A program made the position numbers and the translations under genes. The notes under the pieces were generated by a model. The model had not been told where the DNA came from. It did no database searches and saw only the letters and a list, made by a program, of their open reading frames with translations. Shown one piece after another: positions 1 to 9,503 of a stretch of DNA of 40,541 nucleotides; positions within the stretch are counted from its first letter, which is position 1; each line of letters starts with the position of its first letter. The DNA is from JAJDIA01 sp031555505 (GTDB lineage Bacteria > Bacteroidota > Bacteroidia > Bacteroidales > Tannerellaceae): the NCBI GenBank assembly GCA_031555505.1, contig JAVBUH010000071.1, positions 1 to 40,541 of the forward strand, in the 5' to 3' direction.

Positions 1-425
1 CACCCTGATAGGTTCATTTCATGGGTTAGGATGCTTCACTTTCGTCGGAACTTGAAGCACCCCGCTTTCACATACGCCGGAATCTGAATGTTCAAACCCT
101 CATGGAAATGCGATGATTTGCACACTCCCCCCCGATATAAAACGGTTTTTTATAGAGGACACTCGTCAGGATGTGAATATATCGCCGCTTTCAAGTTTTG
201 CGGAATTCGAATGCCGTGCATTCCCTGTTTTGCGGAATGGGAACTGTGTGAGGGCGATGTATGGATACGCTGGTTTATGCGGTGAAAACGGCCTTTCGTT
301 AGAATTTTACGTATTAGCACTCCATTTTTACAAATTAACAATAGATGGTGTGAACTTTTTCCGGCGCTGTGGGTTAAGTGAGGTATTGTGAAGAATCGTA
401 ACTAATCATAAATTATTTATTTTAC
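1..425. other. Gene-free left edge
   Basis: I see no convincing gene here. Several short overlapping open frames (for example 88-285 and 113-391) exist on both strands, but none has a recognisable domain, a signal peptide or a promoter. The last ~100 bases are AT-rich and lead into the first lipoprotein gene, so its promoter probably lies here, but I could not find a clean TAnnTTTG motif. Confidence 0.4.
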
Positions 426-3305
426 ATGACACATTACTTACGGCATTTGCCCGCTACCCTTCTTTTGTTGGCCTGTTTCTTTGTGAACGGTTGTAGTGAC
501 GACAAACCGGAACCCGATCTGCCGGAACCCGGCACGGGCATGATTACACTTACCGAGTTTGAACTGCCACTGGATCTGGCGGATATCCGGGCCACTTCGA
601 TCGTATTGCATATTAAAAACCGGCAGACAGGGGCGAATTTTCAGGAAGAGACCTCGTTTGCCCGTTTCGCTACCTTCTTGCGGTTCCGCCTGCAAAACGG
701 ATTGCCGGATGGCGAATATATGATGATGAGCGCCACTTATCGCCCCGAAGGCAGTGATCAGGATGTGGAAGCCGCCATGGGAATGTCTGTCGCCATCACG
801 AAAGGAGCGCTGACGGTGCTCAACAAACCGGATCCCAAATATGGTTTTTATGGCAAGGGAACGGAAAGGGATCCGTACCAGATATCCTCGGTTACTGACC
901 TCAACCGGTTGAAGTCGTTTGTGAACGACGACCGCAACGAACCTTTTGCCGGCGTATTCTTCAAACAGCAAAAAACGCTTGATCTGGGCGTTCAGGACAA
1001 AACAACCGGCTGGGAGCCTGTCGGCAACCGTCCCAACAGCCCATTTAGCGGGGTCTATGACGGCGGCGGATACGAGATCAAAAGCCTCTGGATCGAGACG
1101 CCTGCCCTTTCGGGGAAGGGGCTGTTCGGTTTTTCCCGGGGGGCTCTCTTCCGAAACATCACGTTCACCGGGACCGTTATTAAAGCCGATGGCTTTGCGG
1201 GTAGCCTGGTCGGTGTGGTGATGACCGGAGGTAGCACCCGTGATTTGACAGAGATTGCGAACTGCCATATCAAAACCGCTAACCTGACCGGAGATATCGG
1301 TGTAGGCGGGCTGGTAGGTACTGTGGACGAATCGGCCGTCCTTTATTTGCACGGCTGTAGCAATGCCGGTACTATCAAAGGGACAATCGGTATCGGCGGA
1401 CTGGTGGGTTTGGGCGTTGTCTCTTCCTACATGATGGTGGACAGTTGTGATAATAAGGGCAGCATCACTGGCGTTATTGCCAAAGACTTCATCTCCGGTA
1501 TCGGTGGCGTAGTGGGTGCTGCGGATACATTGGGTATTTTCTTCTCGCACAATACCGGTACAGTTACGGCACCGGTAAATGCTACCTCCAGAGGGATCGG
1601 CGGTATAGCCGGTTCGTCGGGTATCGCCCTGTTTTCCATCTGCCGCAATGAAAAAAACATCTCAGGCGGACGCGGTGTGGGAGGTATTCTGGGCTCTACC
1701 GTCGTAGAGATGGAAGACGAGAAGACGGATGCTTCCTATAATATCGTGGCCTGTGTCGGTTGCGTGAACGGAGGCGGGATCTCGGCCTTTCAGACAGGCG
1801 GCGGTATCGTCGGCGAATCACAGAGTGTGATCGAAAGTTGTTACAATACGGCCACGGTCAAATCGACCAACTACTATGCCGGCGGTATCGTAGGGTACTC
1901 GCCTTCTTTGATGGGCGAAAACTGTCTGAATACCGGAGCTGTCTCTGCCGGAGCCGATGGCGCTATTGGCGGTATTGCCGGTTATTCGATGTTGAGCCAG
2001 GTGTTAGGCTGTTATAACTTCGGCCGTGTGGGAGCTACCGGTAAAAATGCCGTTGTGGGTGGAGTTGTAGGTTATACAGGTAATATGGCCGCTATCCATT
2101 ATTCGGGCAATTATGGGCAGATCTGGCATACCGGAGTGAGTGGAGCCGCCGGAGGCGTGGCGGGTACATTGGGATGCGACAATGAATTTACCAAAGAGGA
2201 AAAATGTACCATACTGATTGCCGGATTGTCTATCGCGGGCGGAGCTGCCTACTACGCGCAGGTATTTGGTGTGTCGAAAAAGGCCATGGGCGCAGTAAGA
2301 GCAGGGATTCTTGTTGTCAAAATACCCGAGTATTGGGTGACATTCTCTTCTTCGTTCCGGTCGTTTATCGCCAGTCGGCGAGGCCTTGTCAATCCACGGC
2401 CGGGTACTCCCTTTAATGAAGATGAAATGCGTATGCATTTGACCGAAGCAATCAACCGGGTCCAGCAGGAGAAGCAATCATTGTACAATACGCAATTAAA
2501 TAAGCTGACCGATCAAACCGATATGAATAAGGCCTATGCCACATCGCAACAAATGTTCTGCCAACGGCTGTTTGCTGAGGAGACGTATGCCGACCTGGTC
2601 AACGAAAACATGAATGCAAGCAGGGAAGCTCGGTATGAAAAGCATATAGAAAGAAAGGAAAATATGGAATTTGTATATAAAATAGCGAAAGGGGTGGCAA
2701 CGGTTTGTGCGGTCGCTGCCTTCGTAGGGGGCATGATTGTAACGGCTGGTACCGGGGCGGCTTTGGCCATTGCGTATCTGGGAACGGTCGGAGGTTTTCT
2801 GGGTGGATCCACAGCTATCTTGCAGGTTGCGAGCGATTTTGAAGAAAATGCCTCTGTGATTGAGCAGTCATTCAACCAGGGAGGACTGGATATCAGCAAT
2901 CCGGATATCTACGCAGGGGGCATTACCGGCAAGTTGAACGACTGGGGACTTATCCGCAACTGTTACAATACCGGTTCCCTGTCTAAGTATGAAGATAATC
3001 ATAAGGGTGGGATCACCGGATACCTGGGCGATCGTGTAGCCGTAAAACATACGGTAAACTACGCCTTGTGGAACGGTAATCCGAAGTATGGCACCGCACA
3101 CGGTTGGGGCTCTGGAAGTTCGATCGCCAACTGTTCCGTGTATTACCTCGCTGAACGCCCCGATGAATCAGGAGGATATACCGCTGCCCAATTGACCGAT
3201 CCTTCTACTTATCAGGGTTTTTTGGATGATAATTACTGGAACTTAAATTCACGGGGCTTCCCCACGCATACGGGTCGCTCTTATTTTGAAGATAACAAGA
3301 AATGA
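426..3305 (+). CDS. GLUG-motif lipoprotein with inserted hydrophobic module
   Basis: The 959-residue product starts with a lipoprotein signal peptide (hydrophobic stretch, lipobox V-N-G-C at residues 20-23), so it is probably anchored in the outer membrane. From about residue 205 it carries roughly a dozen GLUG-type motifs (GG-[ILV]-x-G), for example GGLVGTVDE, GGIVGYSPS and GGVVGYTGN, each with a nearby cysteine- or asparagine-rich strand. The repeats probably build a beta-helix or beta-solenoid. They are interrupted at about residues 595-818 by a non-GLUG segment: a hydrophobic stretch, a charged helical region likely to form a coiled coil, and a Gly/Ala-rich hydrophobic pair at about 757-802. 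Two more GLUG units follow (GGITGKLND, GGITGYLGD). The family is seen on the surface of Bacteroidetes; its function is unknown. The stop overlaps the next gene's first ATG (ATGA), suggesting one transcript. Confidence 0.85.
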   Translation: MTHYLRHLPATLLLLACFFVNGCSDDKPEPDLPEPGTGMITLTEFELPLDLADIRATSIVLHIKNRQTGANFQEETSFARFATFLRFRLQNGLPDGEYMMMSATYRPEGSDQDVEAAMGMSVAITKGALTVLNKPDPKYGFYGKGTERDPYQISSVTDLNRLKSFVNDDRNEPFAGVFFKQQKTLDLGVQDKTTGWEPVGNRPNSPFSGVYDGGGYEIKSLWIETPALSGKGLFGFSRGALFRNITFTGTVIKADGFAGSLVGVVMTGGSTRDLTEIANCHIKTANLTGDIGVGGLVGTVDESAVLYLHGCSNAGTIKGTIGIGGLVGLGVVSSYMMVDSCDNKGSITGVIAKDFISGIGGVVGAADTLGIFFSHNTGTVTAPVNATSRGIGGIAGSSGIALFSICRNEKNISGGRGVGGILGSTVVEMEDEKTDASYNIVACVGCVNGGGISAFQTGGGIVGESQSVIESCYNTATVKSTNYYAGGIVGYSPSLMGENCLNTGAVSAGADGAIGGIAGYSMLSQVLGCYNFGRVGATGKNAVVGGVVGYTGNMAAIHYSGNYGQIWHTGVSGAAGGVAGTLGCDNEFTKEEKCTILIAGLSIAGGAAYYAQVFGVSKKAMGAVRAGILVVKIPEYWVTFSSSFRSFIASRRGLVNPRPGTPFNEDEMRMHLTEAINRVQQEKQSLYNTQLNKLTDQTDMNKAYATSQQMFCQRLFAEETYADLVNENMNASREARYEKHIERKENMEFVYKIAKGVATVCAVAAFVGGMIVTAGTGAALAIAYLGTVGGFLGGSTAILQVASDFEENASVIEQSFNQGGLDISNPDIYAGGITGKLNDWGLIRNCYNTGSLSKYEDNHKGGITGYLGDRVAVKHTVNYALWNGNPKYGTAHGWGSGSSIANCSVYYLAERPDESGGYTAAQLTDPSTYQGFLDDNYWNLNSRGFPTHTGRSYFEDNKK

Positions 3306-3325
3306 ACAACATAACGACATACAGC

Positions 3326-6300
3326 ATGAAGAAGTTATTTTATTTAGGGATGATCTGTTCGCTCCTGGTATGGACCGGTTGCAACAACGAGGATGAAAAA
3401 CATCTCTTCACAGAATCTTATACAGATGCGGCCGGCTTGACCTACACGAAATATCACCTGGAAGTGAAAAACCCTGAAATTATTCCTTTTCTGGACAGCA
3501 ACCGGATTGATCTGGAGTTGACAAATTCGACCGACGATTCCACGTGCGAGATATTCATCGAACGGGATGAAAAACGGGAAAACTGCCTGGTCTTTTATGT
3601 TCCCGAGGGATTCAAATACAAAGCGGGCGTTTACCGGACAACGCTGGCCACCCGGAGTGGAGTGGCGGTGACATGCCCCCTCGAAGTGGAATGTGACAAT
3701 GAACAGTTTCTGGCCTGCGGGCTTTCGTTGGACTTTTTCGACTATATGAGTGAATTCGAGTACAGAGGAAAGGAAGAAACCGCCGGTACCCTGCTCAACC
3801 CTTTCCTGATTACTGATTTGGAAGATTTGAAGAAGTTGAGAAGGTGTATAGAATTAGACAAAAGCCGGGCCAAATACCGCCACTTCAGACAAACAAAGGA
3901 TATCACCATCACGGTCGATTCGGAAGCCGATGAGGGTTGGCGGCCTATCGGGTATGTAAAGAGTAATACGGCAGAATTCTCCGGTAATTATGACGGTGGC
4001 GATCATACGATCACTGGCCTGTCAATTAATAATATAGATGGTAACTACCTGGGCCTGTTTTCCAGAGTGTACTATGGAAGTGTGAAGAACCTGCATCTCA
4101 ATTCAGTCACCATTAAAGCGGATGAATCCGGCAGTTCTTATATCGGGGCCTTGTGTGGGGAATCGTATGATTCAACGATTGATAATGTACATGTGAACAG
4201 TTGTGTGATCACCGGAAAGAAATATCTCGGCGGACTTATCGGGGATGTTAGTGGGAGTTCCCACGACAATATTCAAATTTCAAACTGCTCTGCCAGCATA
4301 CTGACAATTGGTGACGAGGATCAGTCGGAATGTGTGGGTGGTCTCATAGGTTCCGTGGTTAATCTGAAGGATAAAATAATCAATTGTTTCACCAGTGGTT
4401 CATGTACCCTGAAGGCAAGGCATGCAGTGGGAGGACTGATTGGGTGTGCTGTTAATGGTTATTATCTCCTGGAGTTGGAAGATTGTACGAATAGGGCCGA
4501 ACTCAGTGGTATAGAAGCAGTAGGTGGTATCGTGGGAGAGTCGTTGGTTGCTGTGAAGTTCACGCGATGTCAGACTGTTTTACCGATTGGCAGCAATCGG
4601 AATCGTGTATCTCTGTCTGGTAGTAGGTATGTAGGCGGACTGGTTGGATATGTGTCGGGAGCAGATTGTAGTTTCATCGATTGTTCCAGTGCCGCCGGCA
4701 TAGCACTCAAAGGGGGGGGAGCTTATATCGGAGGATTTGTGGGCTATCTGAAAGGAAATAATATCCTGGTCCGGAATTCCCTGTGCAAGAAGGATGGGTT
4801 TATTCATTTCGACGGTAGTTTTTGCGGCGGAGTGTTCGGATATGTCGGAGGGTCAACTGTGACGTTTGAATCTACTGATCCGAGATATGCCAGCGTGAAT
4901 AATGCTTCGCTGAATGGCACGGGTGATAACGTAGGTGGTGTGGTAGGAGCTGGTGCAGGCAATATTATGCTTCTACATGTTACATCCACAGGATCCGTCA
5001 GCGCTGTCGGGAACAACGTTGGGGGTTTGGTGGGAGGAATTATGGAGATGAAAGGCTCATTTACGAATATAACCAGTTCACTACGATGCGAAGAGGTTTA
5101 CTTGAATGAGACGGTCACGGTAGAAGGTTCATCCTGTGTCGGCGGATTTTTGGGGTATATCGGTACAGGAAGACTGAATGTGCATATCATCAATAAAGTA
5201 CCGGGCCAACCTGCTTTTGCCGGCTTTGTGAACCATGAAGCTAACCTTACGTCTCCGTATTGTGGGGGTTTGGTAGGCTATGCCGATCACCCTTATGATA
5301 TCGAACTGACGGGTCTGCTGGTTACCGGCAAAGTGTGCGGCGGTAATGATGTGGGTGGACTGTTCGGCAAAATAGACAATGGGCTCACTTATACCCATAT
5401 TACCGATTGCACGGTAGCCGGAGAAAACGGGATCCACGGCATAAACTCCGTGGGTGGGATTGCCGGCTCAATTATATCGAAGGGCATCAAAGTGAGAAAC
5501 TGTATCAATCAAGCTTTTGTGAATGGCTCCGGCGTAAATCTGGGGGGTATCGTGGGTTACCTGAATGCCACATCTCCTCACGAAGAGGCGCTTATCCAAA
5601 GCTGTACCAATAAAGGAAATATCAATGGTAAAGGGCTGGTCGGTGGGATCGTGGGCCAGATTGATCACCCGGGGTCGGTGGTGGTGAATGGTTCGCCGAG
5701 TACTTTTACGGTAAACTATTGCACCAACGAGGGCACCATCACCGGAAGGACAGATGTGGGTGGCTGCATCGGTTCCGTTGAAAATGGCGGTGCGTTGTTG
5801 GATCAGTTATCCAATATCGGGACAGTCACTGTGAACAATGGCTCACAGACAACCGGAGGGCACAACAGTGCGGGAGGTATTACAGGATACGCGTCCGGTA
5901 ATTCCATTATTCAGTATAGCTATAACAAGGGAGCTGTTAGCGGACATAATAATATGTATGTGGGTGGTATTGCCGGATTCCTGAAAGGGACGGCCACTGC
6001 CAGCTATAACACGGGTCAGGTGATAACTGATAAAGGCGGTATCACTCCGCATGTGGGGGGCATCGTTGGGCATATTGAAGGCGCCGGCATTTTCAATTGC
6101 TACAATACAAGGGCGGTTGAAACGGCTGAAGGGGGTGACAAGACTGACTCCAACGGCGGCATTGCAGGCACCCGAAAAGATGCCAAGATTCAGTACTGCT
6201 ATTATTATGGCGCCGATATGGGTACGCGGGCGATCACAAGGGCGGGTGGCACGTCGAAGTGCTATGTGCTCGAACCGTCAGACAGCAGAGATGGTGTGGG

Positions 6301-6433
6301 CGTGCTTTCGGCAGCTAAATTCCAAAGCGCGGGGAATTTCACCGGATGGGATTTCAGCAGTGCCGGTACCTGGCTGTATGAGGATGCCTTCGCCGGCGTC
6401 CGTCCCGTGCTGCGGCATAATGTAGAAAAGTAG
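3326..6433 (+). CDS. GLUG-motif lipoprotein
   Basis: I chose the ATG at 3326, which gives 1035 residues and a classic lipoprotein signal (MKKLFYLG start, lipobox VWTGC with Cys19). An in-frame ATG at 3302 overlaps the stop of the upstream gene but would add eight polar residues before the signal peptide. Residues ~30-150 form a beta-rich N-terminal region without an obvious family. From about residue 195 to near the end there are about twenty GG-x-x-G GLUG motifs (GGLIGDVSG, GGFVGYLKG, GGIVGYLNA, GGIVGHIEG and others) spaced roughly 30-60 residues apart, consistent with a long beta-solenoid. Unlike its upstream neighbour it has no hydrophobic insert. The two are probably products of an old duplication and co-transcribed. 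GLUG repeats occur in some surface proteases and adhesins, but no catalytic motif is visible here, so a surface binding or adhesion role is only inferred. Confidence 0.85.
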   Translation: MKKLFYLGMICSLLVWTGCNNEDEKHLFTESYTDAAGLTYTKYHLEVKNPEIIPFLDSNRIDLELTNSTDDSTCEIFIERDEKRENCLVFYVPEGFKYKAGVYRTTLATRSGVAVTCPLEVECDNEQFLACGLSLDFFDYMSEFEYRGKEETAGTLLNPFLITDLEDLKKLRRCIELDKSRAKYRHFRQTKDITITVDSEADEGWRPIGYVKSNTAEFSGNYDGGDHTITGLSINNIDGNYLGLFSRVYYGSVKNLHLNSVTIKADESGSSYIGALCGESYDSTIDNVHVNSCVITGKKYLGGLIGDVSGSSHDNIQISNCSASILTIGDEDQSECVGGLIGSVVNLKDKIINCFTSGSCTLKARHAVGGLIGCAVNGYYLLELEDCTNRAELSGIEAVGGIVGESLVAVKFTRCQTVLPIGSNRNRVSLSGSRYVGGLVGYVSGADCSFIDCSSAAGIALKGGGAYIGGFVGYLKGNNILVRNSLCKKDGFIHFDGSFCGGVFGYVGGSTVTFESTDPRYASVNNASLNGTGDNVGGVVGAGAGNIMLLHVTSTGSVSAVGNNVGGLVGGIMEMKGSFTNITSSLRCEEVYLNETVTVEGSSCVGGFLGYIGTGRLNVHIINKVPGQPAFAGFVNHEANLTSPYCGGLVGYADHPYDIELTGLLVTGKVCGGNDVGGLFGKIDNGLTYTHITDCTVAGENGIHGINSVGGIAGSIISKGIKVRNCINQAFVNGSGVNLGGIVGYLNATSPHEEALIQSCTNKGNINGKGLVGGIVGQIDHPGSVVVNGSPSTFTVNYCTNEGTITGRTDVGGCIGSVENGGALLDQLSNIGTVTVNNGSQTTGGHNSAGGITGYASGNSIIQYSYNKGAVSGHNNMYVGGIAGFLKGTATASYNTGQVITDKGGITPHVGGIVGHIEGAGIFNCYNTRAVETAEGGDKTDSNGGIAGTRKDAKIQYCYYYGADMGTRAITRAGGTSKCYVLEPSDSRDGVGVLSAAKFQSAGNFTGWDFSSAGTWLYEDAFAGVRPVLRHNVEK

Positions 6434-6476
6434 CCTGTTGGCGGTAGTTGCCCGGCAAACAAACGAAAGAATCTGT

Positions 6477-6484
6477 TACCTTTG
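6477..6484 (+). promoter_or_regulatory. -7 promoter element of methyltransferase gene
   Basis: TACCTTTG matches the Bacteroidetes -7 consensus TAnnTTTG exactly and lies 35 bases before the preferred ATG at 6520. A purine-rich AGAGG at 6498-6502 could act as ribosome binding site. No good -33 element was identified. Confidence 0.55.
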
Positions 6485-6519
6485 TACTTAATCATATAGA
6501 GGTAACAGTTTTTTTATGT

Positions 6520-7710
6520 ATGCGTATGGCGATATCCCTGCAACAATTTATCCGTGAACATGCCAACGATGATCCGGCCCGCCTGCTGCTATCGGCAGCC
6601 CGGTATCCGGAGATTGATGTGCCCTTTGCTGTGGAACAGATCACGGCACGGAAGCAGATCAGGGAAAAGTTGCCCGCATGGTATGCCAACGAGCAGTTGG
6701 TGTTTCCGGCTAAAATAGCTGCCGAGCAGTGTTCGTCCGAACCGACGGCCGCTTACAAGCAATTGCTGGTGGATGCAGGCGATTGCCTATGTGACCTGAC
6801 GGGTGGTTTGGGTATCGACAGTTTCTACTTTTCCCGCAAGGTGCGGCAGGTGACGTATATCGAACGTTTTGCGGCCTACTGTGAAGCTGCGCGGCACAAC
6901 TTTGCCCTTCTCGGCGCCGGTAATATTACGGTATGCGAAGGCGATTCGGCCGACTGGCTCCCCGGCCTATCCGGCATAAGCGTCTTCTACATCGACCCTG
7001 CCCGGCGGGGCGAAGGCAACAAACGGGTGTTTGCCCTTTCGGACTGTGAGCCTGATCTGCCGGCTTTGTTGCCTGCGCTTTGGGAGAAGGCCTCCCGGGT
7101 GATTGCCAAGATATCCCCGATGGCCGATATCCGCCAGACGCTGAGTCTGCTGCCCGAAACTACGGCCGTACATGTGGTTTCCCTACGCAACGAATGCAAG
7201 GAATTGCTCTTTGTGATGGAGCGGGAGGGAAGAGAGGTAGAACCGCTTATCCACTGCGTCAACCTGATTCCTGGTCAGGATATACCTGCTCCTTTCTCGT
7301 TTTCGCTGGCCGACGAGCAGGCTGCCTGCATATCTTTGGCCAACAGTGTACAATCTTATCTCTATGAACCGGATGCCTCCTGCCTGAAAGCCGGTGCTTT
7401 CAAGCAAATTGCCGTGGCTTTTGGCGTGGGGAAGCTGGCGGTGAGCAGCCATCTCTATACCTCCGATGAGCGGAAAAATGGTTTTCCGGGTCGCCGTTTC
7501 CGGGTGGAAGAAGTGCTGCCCTTTACCGGCCGTCTGTGTAAGGAGATAGCCAAGACCTGCCCGCAGGCCAATATCACCGTCCGCAATTTCCCGTTAACGG
7601 TAGACGAGCTCCGCAAGCGAACCCAAATGGCCGATGGTGGCGATTGCTACCTATTTGCCTCCACGCTGGCCAAGGGGGATAAGGTGCTGATCCGTTGTGT
7701 CAAAATATAA
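6520..7710 (+). CDS. THUMP-like class I SAM-dependent methyltransferase
   Basis: The product is 396 residues from the ATG at 6520, chosen because it follows a -7 promoter motif and a purine-rich AGAGG; the open frame extends 24 codons further upstream but would start before the promoter. A SAM-binding motif I (DLTGGLGIDSFYFS) is followed by an acidic end of strand 2 (YIER), and a catalytic-type motif IV reads FYIDPARRG, as in RNA or base methyltransferases with DPxR. The C-terminal third resembles the THUMP-like domain found in Bacteroidetes proteins of this kind. The target is probably an RNA, but this cannot be told from the sequence. It lies 86 bp after the GLUG gene and has its own promoter motif, so it is likely a separate unit. 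Confidence 0.8.
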   Translation: MRMAISLQQFIREHANDDPARLLLSAARYPEIDVPFAVEQITARKQIREKLPAWYANEQLVFPAKIAAEQCSSEPTAAYKQLLVDAGDCLCDLTGGLGIDSFYFSRKVRQVTYIERFAAYCEAARHNFALLGAGNITVCEGDSADWLPGLSGISVFYIDPARRGEGNKRVFALSDCEPDLPALLPALWEKASRVIAKISPMADIRQTLSLLPETTAVHVVSLRNECKELLFVMEREGREVEPLIHCVNLIPGQDIPAPFSFSLADEQAACISLANSVQSYLYEPDASCLKAGAFKQIAVAFGVGKLAVSSHLYTSDERKNGFPGRRFRVEEVLPFTGRLCKEIAKTCPQANITVRNFPLTVDELRKRTQMADGGDCYLFASTLAKGDKVLIRCVKI

Positions 7711-7737
7711 CCTTGACTATCGCAATAGAAGTGCTGC

Positions 7738-9411
7738 TTAACTAAACAGCAAGATAAGTATCTGTGCCGAGATCACACGGACGAACATGGACAGCGGATA
7801 TACGGTAGCGTATGCAACCGAAGGTTCGTCGCCTTCTACGGTGGTATTGGCGTAGTTCAATGCCATGGGGTTGGCCATAGCGCCGCAGAGCATACCGGTG
7901 TTGTGGGAATAGTCGATGTGGAAGAAGCGGGAGGCGGCATAACCGACTATCAGCACCGGTACCATTGTGAGTGCAGCACCCATGCCCACCCATAGCAACC
8001 CTTGCGAACTGAACACGGTCTCGAAAAAATGCGCGCCGGAATCCAATCCCAGCCCTGCCAGGTAGAGCGTGATCCCGAACTGCCGCAGCATCAGGTTGGC
8101 GCTGTGTGTGGTGTAGGTGGCGATATGGAAACGGGGGCCGAAAGCGCCCATCAGGATACCTACAATGATGGGGCCACCGGCAATCCCCAGCTTGACCGGC
8201 ATACTGATGCCTGGCAGGGCGATCGGGATTGCTCCCAGCAGTACGCCCAATGAGATGCCGACAAAAACAGAGACCAGGTTCGGGTTGTCCAGCCGTTTCA
8301 CCTCGTTGCCGAGTATCTTCCCTACGTTTTCTACAGCGGCGGCTTCGCCCACGATGGTGATGCGGTCGCCGGTCTGAAGCCGCAGGTCGCGCGAAGCGAT
8401 CAGGTCGATGCCGGCACGGTTTACGCGCGTGATATTGACTCCGTAAAGGTTACGCAGGCGGAGTTTACCCAGTTTTACGCCGTTAAGCTTGGATTGGGTG
8501 ACTACAAAACGGCGGGAGATCAATTGGCTGTCGATGGCGTTCCAGTCGATATTGTCGTTGTTCCAGTCTACATTTTCCTGTTGGCCGAACAGCGCTTTGA
8601 TGGCTTCGATGTCGTTTTTGCCTGAAATCACCAGCAGATGGTCTTTGGGTAGCAGGATGGTGTCGGATACCGGAATAATGACCTTACCATCGCGCCAGAG
8701 GCGTGAGATCACAAAATGGACATGGCTCAACTTGGCTACCTCCGGTATGCTTTTATCAAAAATGGCTGGATTGGTGACCAGGAACTCTCCCACATTCATC
8801 TGTTGATGATCTTTCTTCTCCTTAGTATCTTCAGCCGTGTGGGCGGTGAAGCATTTGCGAAGGATCACAATGCCGACGATCACACCCACCACACCCATTG
8901 GATAAGCCGTGGCGCAGGCCAATGCCATATCGGTTACACCTTTGATATTATCAGGGTCGATCTGACGCAGCGTGGATTGGGCGGCACCCAGTACAGGCGT
9001 GTTGGTGACGGCGCCCGAAAACAATCCCATCAGTGTAGACACTGATTCTCCGGTGATCCAGTGGAATACCAGCGTGAGCAGGATACCGAGTGCAATGATG
9101 CTCATTGCCATCGAATTCAGTTCGATACCGCCTTTCTTTAGTGAAGCAAAGAAGCCGGGGCCCACCTGTAGCCCCAGCGTATAGACAAAGAGGATAAGCC
9201 CCAGGTTTTGTGCAAAATAAAGCATATCCTTGTTCACTACAATACCGAAATGCCCGGCCAGGATACCTGCAAAGAAGACAAATGTGACCCCGAGTGAGAT
9301 ACCGAAGAACTTAATACGCCCCAGTACCAGCCCCACGGCGCAGATAAAGGCGAGTACGATGATTGCTTGTATGACAGTCGGTTCCTGTATTGTTTCGATC
9401 AGCCAGTCCAT
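7738..9411 (-). CDS. AspT/YidE/YbjL-type transporter with TrkA-C domains
   Basis: The 557-residue membrane protein has the layout of the aspartate:alanine exchanger-like family: a block of about five helices (residues 15-190), a cytosolic middle with two TrkA-C-like (RCK_C) domains (about 205-375; note DTILLPKDHLLVISG and LQTGDRITIVG), then a second block of helices (385-557) with the motif GGPIIVGILMGAFG. The N-terminal block contains the matching GAVTNTPVLGAAQ and the C-terminal block GMLCGAMANPMALNYAN, the two pseudo-repeat pore motifs of this family. The substrate is unknown; relatives exchange amino acids or dicarboxylates, and Bacteroidetes members are annotated only as putative transporters. 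It is the last gene of a minus-strand series, 92 bp after the hydrolase gene, and converges on the methyltransferase gene 27 bp away. Confidence 0.85.
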   Translation of the reverse strand: MDWLIETIQEPTVIQAIIVLAFICAVGLVLGRIKFFGISLGVTFVFFAGILAGHFGIVVNKDMLYFAQNLGLILFVYTLGLQVGPGFFASLKKGGIELNSMAMSIIALGILLTLVFHWITGESVSTLMGLFSGAVTNTPVLGAAQSTLRQIDPDNIKGVTDMALACATAYPMGVVGVIVGIVILRKCFTAHTAEDTKEKKDHQQMNVGEFLVTNPAIFDKSIPEVAKLSHVHFVISRLWRDGKVIIPVSDTILLPKDHLLVISGKNDIEAIKALFGQQENVDWNNDNIDWNAIDSQLISRRFVVTQSKLNGVKLGKLRLRNLYGVNITRVNRAGIDLIASRDLRLQTGDRITIVGEAAAVENVGKILGNEVKRLDNPNLVSVFVGISLGVLLGAIPIALPGISMPVKLGIAGGPIIVGILMGAFGPRFHIATYTTHSANLMLRQFGITLYLAGLGLDSGAHFFETVFSSQGLLWVGMGAALTMVPVLIVGYAASRFFHIDYSHNTGMLCGAMANPMALNYANTTVEGDEPSVAYATVYPLSMFVRVISAQILILLFS

Positions 9412-9503
9412 ATTGTTTTTCTGTGTTATAATTCTGTGTTTATTGACCCGTTAGCACAGCCACTGTCTTGCCCCACTTCTACTATTATCTGTTCCCATAT
9501 TCG

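Noticed and set aside
88..391. Overlapping short open frames at the left edge
   Set aside because: No family features, competing frames on both strands, and no promoter or ribosome site.
438..1550. 370-codon open frame antisense to the first GLUG gene
   Set aside because: It is an antisense shadow of a well-supported lipoprotein gene, and its translation is low-complexity without motifs.
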